This document shows positions 36,317-47,712 of a stretch of DNA of 64,000 bases, in pieces. The notes under the pieces are model-generated. The model ran no database searches. It saw only the letters and a program-made list of their open reading frames with translations, and was not told the origin of the DNA. The stretch covers positions 450,038,538-450,102,537 of the forward strand of contig NC_081413.1 in the NCBI RefSeq assembly GCF_030272615.1. Direction: 5' to 3'. Numbering within the stretch: position 1 is the first letter of the stretch; the number at the start of each line of letters is the position of its first letter. Source of the stretch: Cryptomeria japonica. Lineage: Eukaryota; Streptophyta; Pinopsida; Cupressales; Cupressaceae. Position numbers and translations under genes: made by a program.

Positions 36317-39040
36317 TTATGTAAAGGATTGGATCAAAGGGATCGAAGGATGGAAAATATGCATTGGATAATGGATAGGGTATTGGAAGAATTGGGCTTC
36401 ACTAGATGGAAATGAAGGCAAGATCAACATTGGAACACACCTTGATGGGTGGTGGATTGATGGAGGAAAAATGGATCTCAGATTGTGAGATTTGGATGGA
36501 GGAATAGCTTGGGATTTTGGGACATAAGGGCCCAAAATGGATGAAGAAGGTGATGAAGGAATAGACTTGGAAAGTTTGGATGGAGGAATAGCAATTGTAG
36601 ATGCCAACTTTGATGTTTCTTTAGGCTTTTGTGCTTCAAGGAGCTCCTTAGGGATCCACATGGTTTTTGATTTTTTATGCTTTTGTGGTTCCTTGGAGTG
36701 CATTGCTTGCATAAGGGATTTAGGAACCCATATATATTTTGACTTTACTTTATTTTGCTTAGTGGGCCTTTGTGGCCTTTTGGATATTTCTTTTTCTTTA
36801 TAGATCATATTGTTATTTGTTTTGACATGTCGATTATATTGGACATGTTGATCCTTGAATACATGTGGATTGCTAGACTTATGACTTTTATACTTGGCAT
36901 CCAAATTGCTTGGAGGGGGAAAGGAATGCATGGATGGATATGAATGAAATGGAGTTCTTTTGGATTGATTAAATTTACTCAAGGATGTTTGCCTTTTCTA
37001 ACCTTGCATAAAGGATGAAGGGATATAAGGACCTAAGATGGATGGAAAGTATGATGGGGAAGGTGTATGTTTTGATTTTGATGGAGGGATACCAACGTCT
37101 TGAGAGTGAGTTGTGTAGACATGAGCCTTAAGATCTTCTTTGATATGGAGGGGTTCTTTCTCATGAAGGTCTACTCCTTTGCCTTTATGAATATCTTGAC
37201 TTGTAGGATACTCTTTTCTCTGGGAAGAAGCAAGTCCATTATGAGGCGGATATGATATGAGAGAAATAATGAGATCTTGAAGTGGATCGGATTGTACCAA
37301 AGTGGAAGAACCCATTATGCATGTCAAAGGTTCATGAACATCTTGCACTGACACATTAGAATCATGAGGGGGATTAGGATCATGAGGGGGACTAGGATTG
37401 TGTAGTGGACATGGTTTAATGACAGGCTCTTCAAGAGATGGAATTGAAGAAATAATGGGATCATCAAAAGAAATGCAATCTTTGAGTGTATATGGAGAAT
37501 TAAGACAAGGAGATGGAGGAACAAAAAGATCTTGTGGAGGATTTAAAGGAATAATTTGATCTTAACAAGGAGGAAGATCATTGGAATCCTCTTTAAAGGT
37601 GCTTTGCTCTTGACTTTTAATGGGATCATCGGAAAGGATGGAAGGGATATCTTGATCTTTCTTAGGAAGTGGAATGTCAATGGGATTTGAAAGGACATTG
37701 TGTTCTTGGATAGAATTGACAGGAATAAGTGAATCATTGTGAGTGTCTGGGAACATGGGGTCCTGGTCAACAATTGGATGGGATGATAAGGTTTCAGGAT
37801 CTTGATCTTCATCTATTTCAAGACACATTTCTTCATGATCTAAATTATCCTCTTGACATGGGGTTAGACTTTGGATATGCATGGGGGATTCTGACAAGGA
37901 AACAATGTTTTGGCATGAAGGAAATGCACTTTGAACATTTGTGATGGATTCTGGCAAGGAATCAATGCTTGAACATGAGGAAGAGGGCCTTCAAATGGGG
38001 TCCTCTAAAACAGGTAATGGCAATAAAGTGCATGGTGGCATTGGGTCTTGTATTTCTGAAACATGACAAGGATGTGCATCATGAATTGGATTATTTTGGC
38101 AATCAATTATGGATAGCCCTTGGATAATTTCATCCTTGGGTGTATTGTTTGATGAGGATAATATGGAAGGTTCTTGGGAAACTTCTAAAGGTGTAGGGAT
38201 AGATGCAACTGGAGAGTCAATTTGTTTGCGGGGGGATGAGGCATTGCTAGACATAATTCTATTATCTTGATCTTCCTCAAAGAACTCACTTGGTAATTTC
38301 CTTAAGATCATTGCAATAAGGCCACCTTTCTTTCAAGTTTTTGACATAGTTGTATCTAGAATTTGAACTTGTTTTTCGTTTGATGTCATGTTTTGATATT
38401 GGACTTGGTTCAATTGTTCCGACATGTTTGAAACTTGGGTTGGTGTGTGCTACAACCTTTGTTTTTGAATGTTTGGTTGTAGTTGTTGCCATTGATATTC
38501 CACCATTGGTTGAACTATTTGTGGACATTGTATAGTTGGTTGGACATATTGTTGAAATTGAACCATTGGTTGTGGTTGTGGGATATGTTGTTGATTCGAG
38601 ATTTGATTGAATGGAATTTGACCAAATGAATTTTGATTTGGGACTTGATTGAAATTTGTGCTTGTTTTTTGAAATTGTTTCATCATCTATATTTGAGAGA
38701 TGAGAGCTAGTATGTCTGATCGTTCGATAAGAGCTTTTACATCAATTGGCTCAAACTTTGGGTTTGGACCTTGAAATTTTTAAAATGTTTTGGACATTTG
38801 GGATCTAATCTTCTCACTATTTTTCACTTTTTGTTCCAAGATCTCCTTTTCTCGAACTAGTTTTTCCTCTAGTTTTTGTATTTGGAGCCCTGTTTCATCA
38901 TAAAAAGTTTGACCGATATTGCCTTGTTGTTGGGTTGGATATAATTGTGATTGCCTTGGATTAAAATTTGATTGCATTGTCGGCTGATACGTCAAACTTT
39001 GTTGCATCATTGGTGCTTGGAACCTTGTTTCAATAGACAT
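36317..39040 (-). pseudogene. Element I: ~900-codon P/S/Q-rich ORF of unknown function
   Basis: A single minus-strand frame from Met 39040 (MSIETRFQAPMMQQSLTY) to 36317 with several in-frame stops. Parts in order: a Gln/Asn-rich N-terminus; a short coiled coil (IQKLEEKLVREKEILEQKV); a Gln/Pro/Val-rich repeat stretch; a small basic-hydrophobic segment near ILRKLPSEFFEED; a long Pro/Ser/Asp-rich region with CHVSEIQDPMPPCTLLPLP and HEPLTCIM blocks; and a Lys/Ser/His-rich C-terminus with duplicated KSKYIWVPKSL / KSKTMWIPKELL units. No zinc knuckle or enzyme motif. Probably largely disordered; could be a highly diverged gag. Collinear with J 55598-58218. Confidence 0.75.
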
Positions 39041-41009
39041 GTCACTATGCAATGTTTTTGGGATTTTTGATTTTAAAAGGATGATGTATGATATGCAACT
39101 AAATGCCACCTAAATAAATGAAAATGCAATCTATGGCAAGAATGCAACCTATGTTTTTGTTGTTTTTCAAGATTTGGACAAACGTTTTGGAATGCAAATC
39201 TAAAGACTCAACCTTGGGAAGTTGAAATGAAGCCAAGACCTTAAAGGACAAATTGACAATGTCTCACCTATATGTTTGGATACTAAGCTAGGTTTGACAA
39301 AATGATATTAATGAAAGGACAAATTTTAGACAAGGTCAAGACTCCCCAACAACAACTTAGGGTATCATCCAAAGTTTTGATTTTTTAAGTTTGACAAACC
39401 AAATTTTTAAGACTAAATGCAAGAAGGCAATGATTATGACAATGACTTAGGATATGCCATGAAAATGATCTAAGGATACGATATGACAAGATGAAGCCAA
39501 GAAAAGATGACAATACAATGATAAGGATATGCAAAGACCAATGACTTGGAATATGCAAAATGCAACCTAGGCAAGACCTAATTTTAGCATGACAAGGATA
39601 ATGCACGAATGTCACCTAAATGGAAATCTAGCTTGGATATGACAATGAAATGCAAACTTAGGGAAATGATTTTGAACCTAAATGCAAAATGAGGACGCTT
39701 GCAATGAAAAGGACTAAAATGAAGGGAGATGACAATATGCCCTAGGACCTAAGTTGGACTATGCAAAACCTAGCCTAAAGTGACATGAATTTTGAAACAA
39801 AGACATTCAATGTTTTGACAAGCCATGTTCAAATGTTGGATGAATACTTGGACAAATTTGGGCTTTTGTTTGGATTTTGTTTTGAATTGAAGGTTGTTGA
39901 TTTTGAAAACCCAAGTTGATTATGAGCACTTTTGACAATCACGGAAGACAAAATTTTTGTTTGACTTTGACTCAAGACAATCAAGAACATTCACAACAAA
40001 TCCTATGGCTGGCAAGGGCAATATCCGTTGAATCCTCTAACCATAAAATACAACACTCAGCCAGATAGCTAGATGCTTGGTAGCACTGGCTCCCCCTTAC
40101 AGTGCACTCACTTCTTGGGCATACCAAGCTTCTAGTTCAAGGGGCATCACTTCCCAAGAACTTGCTATCTTTAACTGAGGAGTACATGAGAGGTGTCGTT
40201 GGCATGCATGTATCACAACGCCTAAGCCAACAGATAGAAGGATTTTGGCATCTAAAAACAAGAGATTCTAGTAAGGGTATTTGTTCAGGTGGGTACTGAT
40301 CTGGCGAATAAATCATCGCAATAACATTCCAGCACCCATTGTCTACAACTTCCGTTGCATCCACAGTTATTTAGAGTGGTTTGGAAGAGCTTGGCTTTAG
40401 CCCGTCACCACTTAGGGTCGTTCCCTCTCACCAATGCCTGTGTGAAGTGCCAGGAAAAATCAGGAGGCAGGCCCAATTCTAAGGGTTAAAAAATGCAATC
40501 AAATTAAAAACAAACAAAGCATGCATGGTGTTCATTAACCTTTAAGAAATGAAATGTGCAACTACTTTAAAAATCACAAGCAAGATGTTTTAATGAGAGC
40601 CTTTGGCCACGTCCTGCATAAGATTTGTTAGTAGTTTCATTTTTAGTCTTCATCACACATAACGCCAAGATGCTGCACAGAGAATTAGCACCAAAGAAAA
40701 ACCAGAATGCAAGAAACAGAATGAAGACAAACAAATTTGCAAGTAAAAACAACTGATTTCACCTCTGTTTTTGGCCTTCCACAAGTGCAGAATGACCCAA
40801 CACAAGTGCAGAACCCATCAACATAGGTGTAGAACCCATCAACACAGACATAGAATCCATCTACTCAGGTATAGAACCCATCAACATAGGCGTAGAATGC
40901 CTCAACATAGGCCCAAAAGTGTCCAGAAAGCTCTGAGTTGCCCTGTTTCTTGAGTTTTTCACCTGCAAACAACTCAAAAAGCACTCAAAACATGGTTAAG
41001 TGGTTAGTT
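39041..41009 (-). other. Element I: long leader region
   Basis: About 2 kb between primer site and ORF with no convincing coding frame. It carries the 21-bp minisatellite (40780-40905). Partly collinear with the J leader, for example around 40141 (reverse of CTTGGGAAGTGATG) and 54348. Confidence 0.6.
40780..40905. repeat. 21-bp minisatellite in the I leader
   Basis: Six imperfect units of the CATAGGTGTAGAACCCATCAA type. The His/Arg-rich plus-strand frame over it is a repeat artefact. Located about 105-230 bases downstream of the primer site on the element strand. Confidence 0.85.
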
Positions 41010-41025
41010 CAAGTCGGGTTCACCA
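41010..41025 (-). promoter_or_regulatory. Element I: primer binding site
   Basis: Minus-strand TGGTGAACCCGACTTG, four bases inside the 5' LTR. It shares TGGTGA-CCC-AC-TG positions with the E site. The tRNA is not identified. Confidence 0.65.
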
Positions 41026-41029
41026 AAAA

Positions 41030-42514
41030 TGTAGATTAGGAAATTGAAAAACATCAAAACGAATAGCAATTAGGACAATCACAAAACCTAAAGCAATGAA
41101 AGCAATCCTAATCCAATCAATGAAGACATAAAGACAAGATATTCAAATTGAATGAAATTGAAGCAAACCGACGCAGATATCTCCTTCATGTGGCTCCATT
41201 GTTCTTCTTTCACCTTCAAATTTGATGTGGATCTCACCTACAAGTGCAAAATGCAAGTAGAAAGCAAGTTGTTGAGAGATGAAATTCGTAGCATAAGGTT
41301 ACTCGAAAATGTGATTGATTGATCGATTGATTGATTCCTTTGATTGAAGAAACTCATCCAATTTATAGACAAATTGGAGAGAGGAAAATATTAGCATGAA
41401 GAGATTTGAAAGGAAATTCAAATCAAGAATGACAACATTATGACAAATGTATGACAATTTCTATGCAAGGAGTATGACAAATTATGATAAATTATGACAA
41501 GTTGCTATGCAAAATATATGACAAATTATGACAAATTTGAAGTAGAAATACAAATTAGGAATTAGGAGAAATTAGCAAATTAGAAAATTGAGGAAAAAGA
41601 TAAAATAGAAATTAGGTGAATTAATTAATAGGTTTTCATCCATTAATTAACTCATGAAAGAGACCTAGGACTAAATAAATAGATTTATTTAACCCACAAA
41701 GAAGAAGAAAAGGATTAAATGAACAAATCATAAAACCCTAGAAATTAATGTAGGTATGATCATGATTCTGATTGATAAAGGACCAATGTTGATAAATAAT
41801 TGAGATTGGTTGACAAAAATCAATGACAAATTGACCAAGATTGACAAGGAGATCAAATTGATAGGTGCCAATTGACAAGGAACAATGACTAATCGATCCA
41901 AATTGACATGATTGAAAAGGACAAGGATCGATGACGAATCGATCGCAAAATGACAATATTGACAAGGACAAGGATCGATGACGAATCAATTGCAAAATGA
42001 TGAGATTGACAAGGACAAGGATTGATGACGAATTGATCGCAAAATGACAAGATTGACAAGGACAACGATCGATGATGAATCGATCGCAAAATGACGAGAT
42101 TGACAAGGACAAGGATCAAGGACAAATCAATCGCAAAATGACAAGGCTGACAAGTTAATAATCAGAAATAATTACTAACAAGCTAAAGATGATTGAAATA
42201 TTGACAAGAGGACAAACCCTAATTCTATCAATGATTAGGATTGACGATGTCCAAAATGATGATAAATGAGCATGCACATTGATGTGAGAGGATAAGATTG
42301 ACCAAAATCATGACTGAAGATTGTTATCGACAAGACCTAATTCGGAAGCGAGAAAAATGAAGAATGTAGAAGAAGGACTCGATGCTCACAAATGATAAAG
42401 ACCAAGTGCGCAACATAGAAGAAATGTTAATGCGACGCAAGTACCCTAAAATAAGGCAATGCACAAATGTTAAAGTATGACTCTGCAAGCGTTGACCATT
42501 TTTAGATGTCTATA
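41030..42514 (-). repeat. Element I: 5' LTR
   Basis: 1485 bp, partner of 32680-34155. Contains the 47-bp array at about 41917-42150, more diverged than in the partner LTR. Confidence 0.93.
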
Positions 42515-42519
42515 GTTCT

Positions 42520-44907
42520 AAATAAGTATTTTGATGAATTCAAACTAAAGATGAACTAGAGAATGAGGATATTTGGTGATTTAGTGAAGAAGTATGAAGA
42601 TGACATCTACTTCACAATAAGGACAAATCACTATATATTGGAAGCGGTGGAACCTAGAAAGGAAGTAGTTGACCCTATGGGGTATGAAGTGGTGAATGAA
42701 ATATTGATCGAGTATGCCTCTACCCTACTTGCCTCACCATTGGATGCAAATAAGAAAAGAACCAGTACGTACTTGGAGAGGGTCACACCGATTGAAGAAC
42801 CGAAGTAGAAAAAGAGCAAAGCAATGCCATCGGTATCAGCACTAGTTACATCTGCCAGTCCAAAAGTGACCAAGAAGTCACTAGCCAAAAAGAAACCTGA
42901 GATTATTCTAGAAAAAGTATTCGAGAGGAAGCAAAAATCCAAGACTCACTCACCAGAGTCAGAAGACATTGAACCAGAGATTGAAATAAAGAAGTCAAGG
43001 CAATCAAGCAAAACGCTGAAGTCTACCATTAATGTACCAACAACTTCTACACTGTTAAATATAGATATTACTTCTTATAAACCAATGACACATTGTCAGA
43101 GGACAATAAAGAATATTAGGAGGAAAGTGGTTGATGACTTAAAGGAATATTTTGATGACTTTAATGATAGTAAGAAAGAGGATATAGAATAGGAGGTCAT
43201 TAAATATTTATGTATTAATGATCGGTCACCTTTTGAGATTAAATCTGTTACTCCAAATTATTTATATGATTCTTTGGATAATAAATGGCGCTTTGCCATT
43301 GAAAGAGAACAAGAGATCAGGGAGAAAAATTTTCCACAGTACTTTCTTGATGCTTCAAATTCTAAGCTATTTGAAATTATTGATAAGAACAAAGGCATTT
43401 TCTTTATGAGAAGAAGGCAACTCAGGTTACTAGAAGGTAAAACCTCTGAAGTAGAAAAAGATACACATATACAGGTTAAAGTTGTTGTCGAAATGCATCA
43501 AGTATCTGAAGCCACTAGGAAGACTAATTAAGAACCTGACTTATCCTCAGTCAAACCGGATGAGGTATTTGATAGTCAAGGTGAAAGAGTGACATAACAA
43601 AATGACCCTATTGATGTTGATGCATTAGATAATGAGGATGTCACTCCAGATAAAGAAAAATCTGAGAAAGAGAAATAGTACAAAGAGAAATTAGAGAAAG
43701 AACAAGAAGAAAAAGCAAGGCAAGAAGAAACAAAGAGGAAACAAGAAGAGAAGAGGAAAGAAGAAGATAAGAGGAAAGAAGAAGACAAGAGAAAAGAAGA
43801 AGAAAAGAAAAAAGAAGAAGAAAAGAGGAAAGAAGAAGAAAGGAAAAAGGAGGAAGAGAAGAAAAAGTAGGAAGAGGATAAGAAGAAGAAAGAAGTGGAG
43901 AAAATACAAGAAGAGGAGAAAAGAAAGAGTCAAAGAAGAAGAAAGAAGAAGAAAATAAAAGAGTGGAAGAAGAGAAAGAAGAAGAGAAGAGAAAACAAGT
44001 GGAGATCAAGGCCAAAGAAGGAGGGAAAACTCCTAAGGCAATTGGTGATCAAACCAAGCAGGTTGATTCCACCAATCCTATTGATCTAACTCTTGCACAT
44101 CTGACAAAATCAGCAGATGAGTCTGAGCTACTACGAAGCATTAAACTTGCACAGGAGAAACTAGAAGAATTGTGGAAGAAGAAAGAATAGGATGTCATAC
44201 AATTTGTTGTTGACACCCTTACCAGTCTAATTCTCAGTACTAACCTCCCCAGTACCGACTGTTCTCTATCCAAGCTCAAAATTCTTTGTACTGTAGTGGA
44301 GGACCAGGTACAATGCCTGGAGGATGTTGCTCAAGCAACTGCAAGAAAGAACCATGAAATGGCACTCAATATTGCCTTAGTCAAGAAAATGAATGAACTC
44401 AGGACACAAATACTAAAGTAGAAGGATGATATCAATGTTGCTATGGGTGAGGGTAAATTACTTTCGGGTAAAATCTACCAACCCCATCTATTTTGTGAAC
44501 ATGTGCTCAAACAAAAAGCTCAACTCCAATTGAAGTTATAGGAATACATCTACAACTTCAAGATGCCCTATTATTTATTCATTGTCTATGGACAAACTGT
44601 TCATCATTTTCAGCATCAGACTGCCAAGATGGACTTAGAAATTAGCAACCAGACTCAAGATCTGGAGGAGCTTCAACTGCTCCTATTGCCAAAACTGTAG
44701 GTTCTTCAGAGATGTTTTCTCAACTTGGAAGCTATCATGGTAACTCAAGAGATGAGTACCATCGATGCATTGGAAGAACTGGCATTCCAGATGAAGACTA
44801 AAAGTGAGATTTCTACCTCGCTACTTGAGTCATGGACATCAGACATGAAGACTTTTGTGCAGAACTTTAAATCTATTTTTGAGAAATTTTATTCCTTATT
44901 GTCATGA
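42520..44907 (+). pseudogene. Element H: unknown ORF2, central coiled coil and C-terminus
   Basis: Continues ORF2 in the frame left at 32679 (NKYFDEFKLK, then a stop, then MRIFGDLVKKYEDD). Stops lie at about 42807, 43190, 43530, 43597, 43677 and 43868, with a frame change near 43935 and further stops to 44700. Regions: a small domain (EDDIYFTIRTNHYILEAVEP); a Lys/Ser-rich linker; a second folded-looking part (LYDSLDNKWRFAIEREQEIR); a ~100-residue KEEE/KRKEEE coiled coil; and a Leu-rich helical C-terminus ending YSLLS at 44907. Family unknown. Confidence 0.7.
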
Positions 44908-45152
44908 ACATCTTTTTTTTATTTTATAAAAGGGATACTTTGCATTAATTTGTCAGTGGTGGCAAAGGGGGAGTAGTGTACATTAAAATTTTGGTGAATG
45001 ATACCATTTTATGGACTTACTTGTAATTTTTGTAAAAGGAGGAGTATATATGCTTAGGGGGAGTAATTTTGATTATGGCATCATTTTTTTTGTAAAAGAA
45101 CTTAGATGTCAAAATTTTCCTAAGTGTTGCCATCAATGCCAAAGGTGGAGAT
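44908..45152 (+). other. Element H: 3' untranslated region with polypurine tracts
   Basis: Three purine tracts: GGCAAAGGGGGAGTAG (~44961), TTAGGGGGAGTAA (~45054) and the LTR-adjacent AAAGGTGGAGAT (45141-45152). The same multi-tract design is seen in A-C. Confidence 0.8.
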
Positions 45153-46333
45153 TGTTGGTATTTTGATGATGTTTTGATTGTCATTGATGAAACACACTTA
45201 CTTGATGTATGAGTTATGCTCAACCGGTAGTTGTTCCAACCAGTATTGTATGTCACTGAATGTGTAGTCGTTAGACTATCGGTATTTTGCAGAAGATGGT
45301 TTACCAGTCACAGATTGACTAAAGACCCCAAGTAGTATGAAGACCCCAAGCAGTATGAAGACCCCAAGCGGTATGAGGATCTCAAGCAGAGCGAAGGACC
45401 CGATCAGTAGATAACTTTTGATCGGAACACTATGATCTTTCATTCTTCATTTTTGACAACCGGTAATTGATATATTGTATTAACTAATACATATATGTGA
45501 TGAGTTACCAACCTGTATTATTGTAATGTGTGATGAGTTATCATCCACCCACACTTTGGCAGTGTTTTTGTGCCATGTTACCAAATGTGTCTAGATGCAC
45601 TGTACCTAGGATCTTGCAGTCTAATCTTATTGGACCGACATGAAATCAGATTCCTTTATAAGCACATCATGTCTAGGTTTTGTATGTGACACAGAAAAGA
45701 GAAGGTTATTATGTGTGATCATTGAAAAGAAGGTTAGGTATGTGTGAAGAGATAGAATGTGCAGATATAGAAGACTGAAGTAATGCTGAAATGCATTACA
45801 AGGAGCTGTCAAGGATCTAATTAAGTATATTGTGCTATTATCTAGATCATTCACTTGTTGATTAATCACATCTTCGACAAGTCTAAAGCCCTTAATCAAG
45901 TAGGCTCAGCAAAGCCTTTGTAAATCCTCTAACAAGGTGGTTCACAACTGTCAATCTTAAATCCTCTAACGGGTAGTTTTTAACAGGACTTATCTCCTAA
46001 TAGAGATCTAAATTCCTAACAGGATCTGTTCTCATGAAGAACATTGTATGACCTTAACCGATCTGACCTTAACCAGTCTGGTTACTATTTTGCAAATAGT
46101 TACTTGTGAGTTTCTACTCATCGTGGTTTTTCCCATTTGGGTTTCCACATCAAATATCTTGTGTTATGGTGATTGTGCTTTTGTGGGTGAATTCTTTGTT
46201 TTCTATTTGGTTTGCATTTATCTTAACCGATTTATTAGTGAATCTGTTGCTTCGGTTATCTACTAAACTATTTAAGAGTTTGCTTACAGTATTTTTTGGC
46301 ATACTAATTCACCCCCCCTCTTAGTATTCATCA
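45153..46333 (+). repeat. Element H: 3' LTR
   Basis: 1181 bp, partner of 28944-30075, followed directly by the target duplicate CAATC. A 17-18-bp unit (GACCCCAAGCAGTATGA type, about 45322-45380) is repeated about three times here but fewer times in the 5' LTR. Confidence 0.93.
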
Positions 46334-46338
46334 CAATC

Positions 46339-46690
46339 TCCCCATAGCATATACATGCTCTCTCCTGTAATCCTCCTCTGTGCAGTCAGATTGATATCTA
46401 ACACTCTCCTCTAATGGGTAGGTGCAAAATACGGTATACATCCTCTAGGGTGACCGTCATCTCCCCCACTCATAGTGAGAATGTTGAGGTATCTGCATCC
46501 CACCTCTCCATTAGTTCCATCAACATAGAAAAATGGAATTGGATGGCCGGCATGGTCATCGCATCCCACAAACCCACTACATGTAGCAAATCCCTCTCTC
46601 CTATTGTCAGTTTTTTGATCTACTCTTAAAGGCTCTGAAAGGTGAGACAGCTAGTATGCTCGTGGATGTACGATAGTATATGCAAAGAAA
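46339..46690 (-). pseudogene. Element E: antisense PMD ORF, N-terminal part
   Basis: Minus-strand blocks MERWDADTSTFSL, then a stop, then VGEMTVTLEDVYRILHLPIRGE: the signature start of the plant mobile domain (ERW...T-TFHL-GEMTVTLEDV). Several stops. It is interrupted at 46338/46339 by H and continues at 28938. The PMD family includes plant nuclear proteins and ORFs carried by transposons; the role inside LTR elements is unknown. Confidence 0.72.
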
Positions 46691-47697
46691 TCTCTCATTA
46701 GTAATTGATCAATCATCTATCATCATCTAATCAAAGAAATCATTTTATCATTCCTAGCATTCATCGTCTGATCTAGTATCTTCATTGGTCACCCCAAACA
46801 GGGACCAGGGTGCCCTGTATGGACTTAGGCGCCCTACTAGGACTTGCGTACCCTATTGGGACCATGGTGCGTAGAGGGGAACTCAGAGGGGACCATGGCA
46901 CCCTAGGAGGACCAAGGATACCTAGGACCCCTAGGTGTCCAAAGGGTGGGCCCTGGCCTGGACTAAGCGATGACATCATCAATTATGAAAACTATGAAAA
47001 CATGACAAAGTCAAATACATTCAATAGAAAGTCAACTCAGCTAGTCGAGCGGATGGTCGACAAGTATGGACTGATGTAGGATCTCCTTCCATGTACGTAG
47101 CTTAGGTTGGTGTCAAGGCATGATGGCTTCTATGTGGGATCCTCTATAGTGAATAGTGACAAAAGTTAGAAAGTGACAAATGAAGGTGTCACTTTCATCT
47201 TTATGTATTATGCACTTTTTGACTTTATGTTATTAAGTTAAAACCCTAATTTCTGCACTTTTTCTTCAATCTATCATATCTTGAGCTAGGAAGCTCTGAT
47301 TCTCACACCATCAGTGGTGTCAGAATTGTGAGTTCACCCTCTCACTCTGTGTTAGCTCCATAATGTGCTTGGATGAGTAACAAGGCCTTATTATGAACTT
47401 GCATCATCATGGTCTTTATCACAATTCACTGTGGAAAACATGATACCCTATTTCACCTCACAAATAAGAAAGTTGAAATAGGGGGTATATAGCTACCCAT
47501 GAATTTCATCGCCTTCCTTATTAATCATTAGGTTATTTTGTGATCTAACATATGCTTTTGAAGGCTGTGGTTCCTAACTATGTACTGGAGATATCGTTGG
47601 GGGCTTCGTTCAACAACTTATGGATATATCATTTTTCAAATGATGTTTACTTTTATGTACTTTATCTTACATATGAACGTAGTGTCATATGACTACT
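46691..47697 (+). other. Element E: region between PMD ORF and polypurine tract
   Basis: No gene seen. It includes a GC-richer stretch with repeated GGACCATGG/GGACCA and CCTAGGA motifs (about 46795-46935), then AT-rich 3' untranslated sequence. It may include the promoter of the antisense PMD ORF, but no element can be pinned down. Confidence 0.5.
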
Positions 47698-47712
47698 AAA
47701 GTGGGGGATAAA
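47698..47712 (+). promoter_or_regulatory. Element E: polypurine tract
   Basis: AAAGTGGGGGATAAA directly before the 3' LTR. Confirms the plus orientation of E. Confidence 0.85.

Larger units (their letters stand above)
32680..42514 (-). mobile_element. Element I: pol-less LTR element nested in H ORF2
   Basis: Minus-strand element: 5' LTR 41030-42514, primer site 41010-41025, long leader, one ~900-codon P/S/Q-rich ORF, A-rich repeat region, polypurine tract 34156-34169 and 3' LTR 32680-34155. Target duplicates GTTCT at 32675-32679 and 42515-42519. The H ORF2 frame is continuous across it. LTRs, ORF and untranslated regions match J, which is plus strand. No pol domain was found. The outer end of the 5' LTR is TA instead of CA. 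Confidence 0.93.
28944..46333 (+). mobile_element. Element H: pol-less LTR retrotransposon with gag and giant unknown ORF
   Basis: 5' LTR 28944-30075, primer site, gag, a ~1,080-codon unknown ORF, polypurine tract and 3' LTR 45153-46333. Target duplicates CAATC at 28939-28943 and 46334-46338 interrupt the E antisense PMD ORF. The length is ~7.6 kb without nested element I. No protease, integrase or RT blocks were found. The LTR start (TGTTGG), LTR end (ATTCACCCCCCCTC...ATTCATCA), primer site and polypurine tract all resemble copia elements A-C, so copia enzymes are the likely helpers (inference). Confidence 0.9.

Noticed and set aside
36537-36943. Plus-strand ORFs opposite the I ORF (and 57807-58073 minus opposite the J ORF)
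   Set aside because: Shadows of the P/S/K-rich ORF; the two copies are open only because the sense codon bias avoids reverse stops.
40771-40953. His/Arg-rich plus-strand ORF with heptad repeats
   Set aside because: Translation of the 21-bp minisatellite (21 is a multiple of 3, so the frame stays open).
41000-41040. tRNA-like 3' end (GTTCAAGTCGGGTTCACCA)
   Set aside because: No cloverleaf upstream; it is the reverse complement of the primer binding site of element I.
43576-44015. Leu/Phe/Ser-rich minus-strand ORFs resembling membrane proteins
   Set aside because: Antisense of the AAG/GAA-rich KEEE coiled coil of H ORF2.
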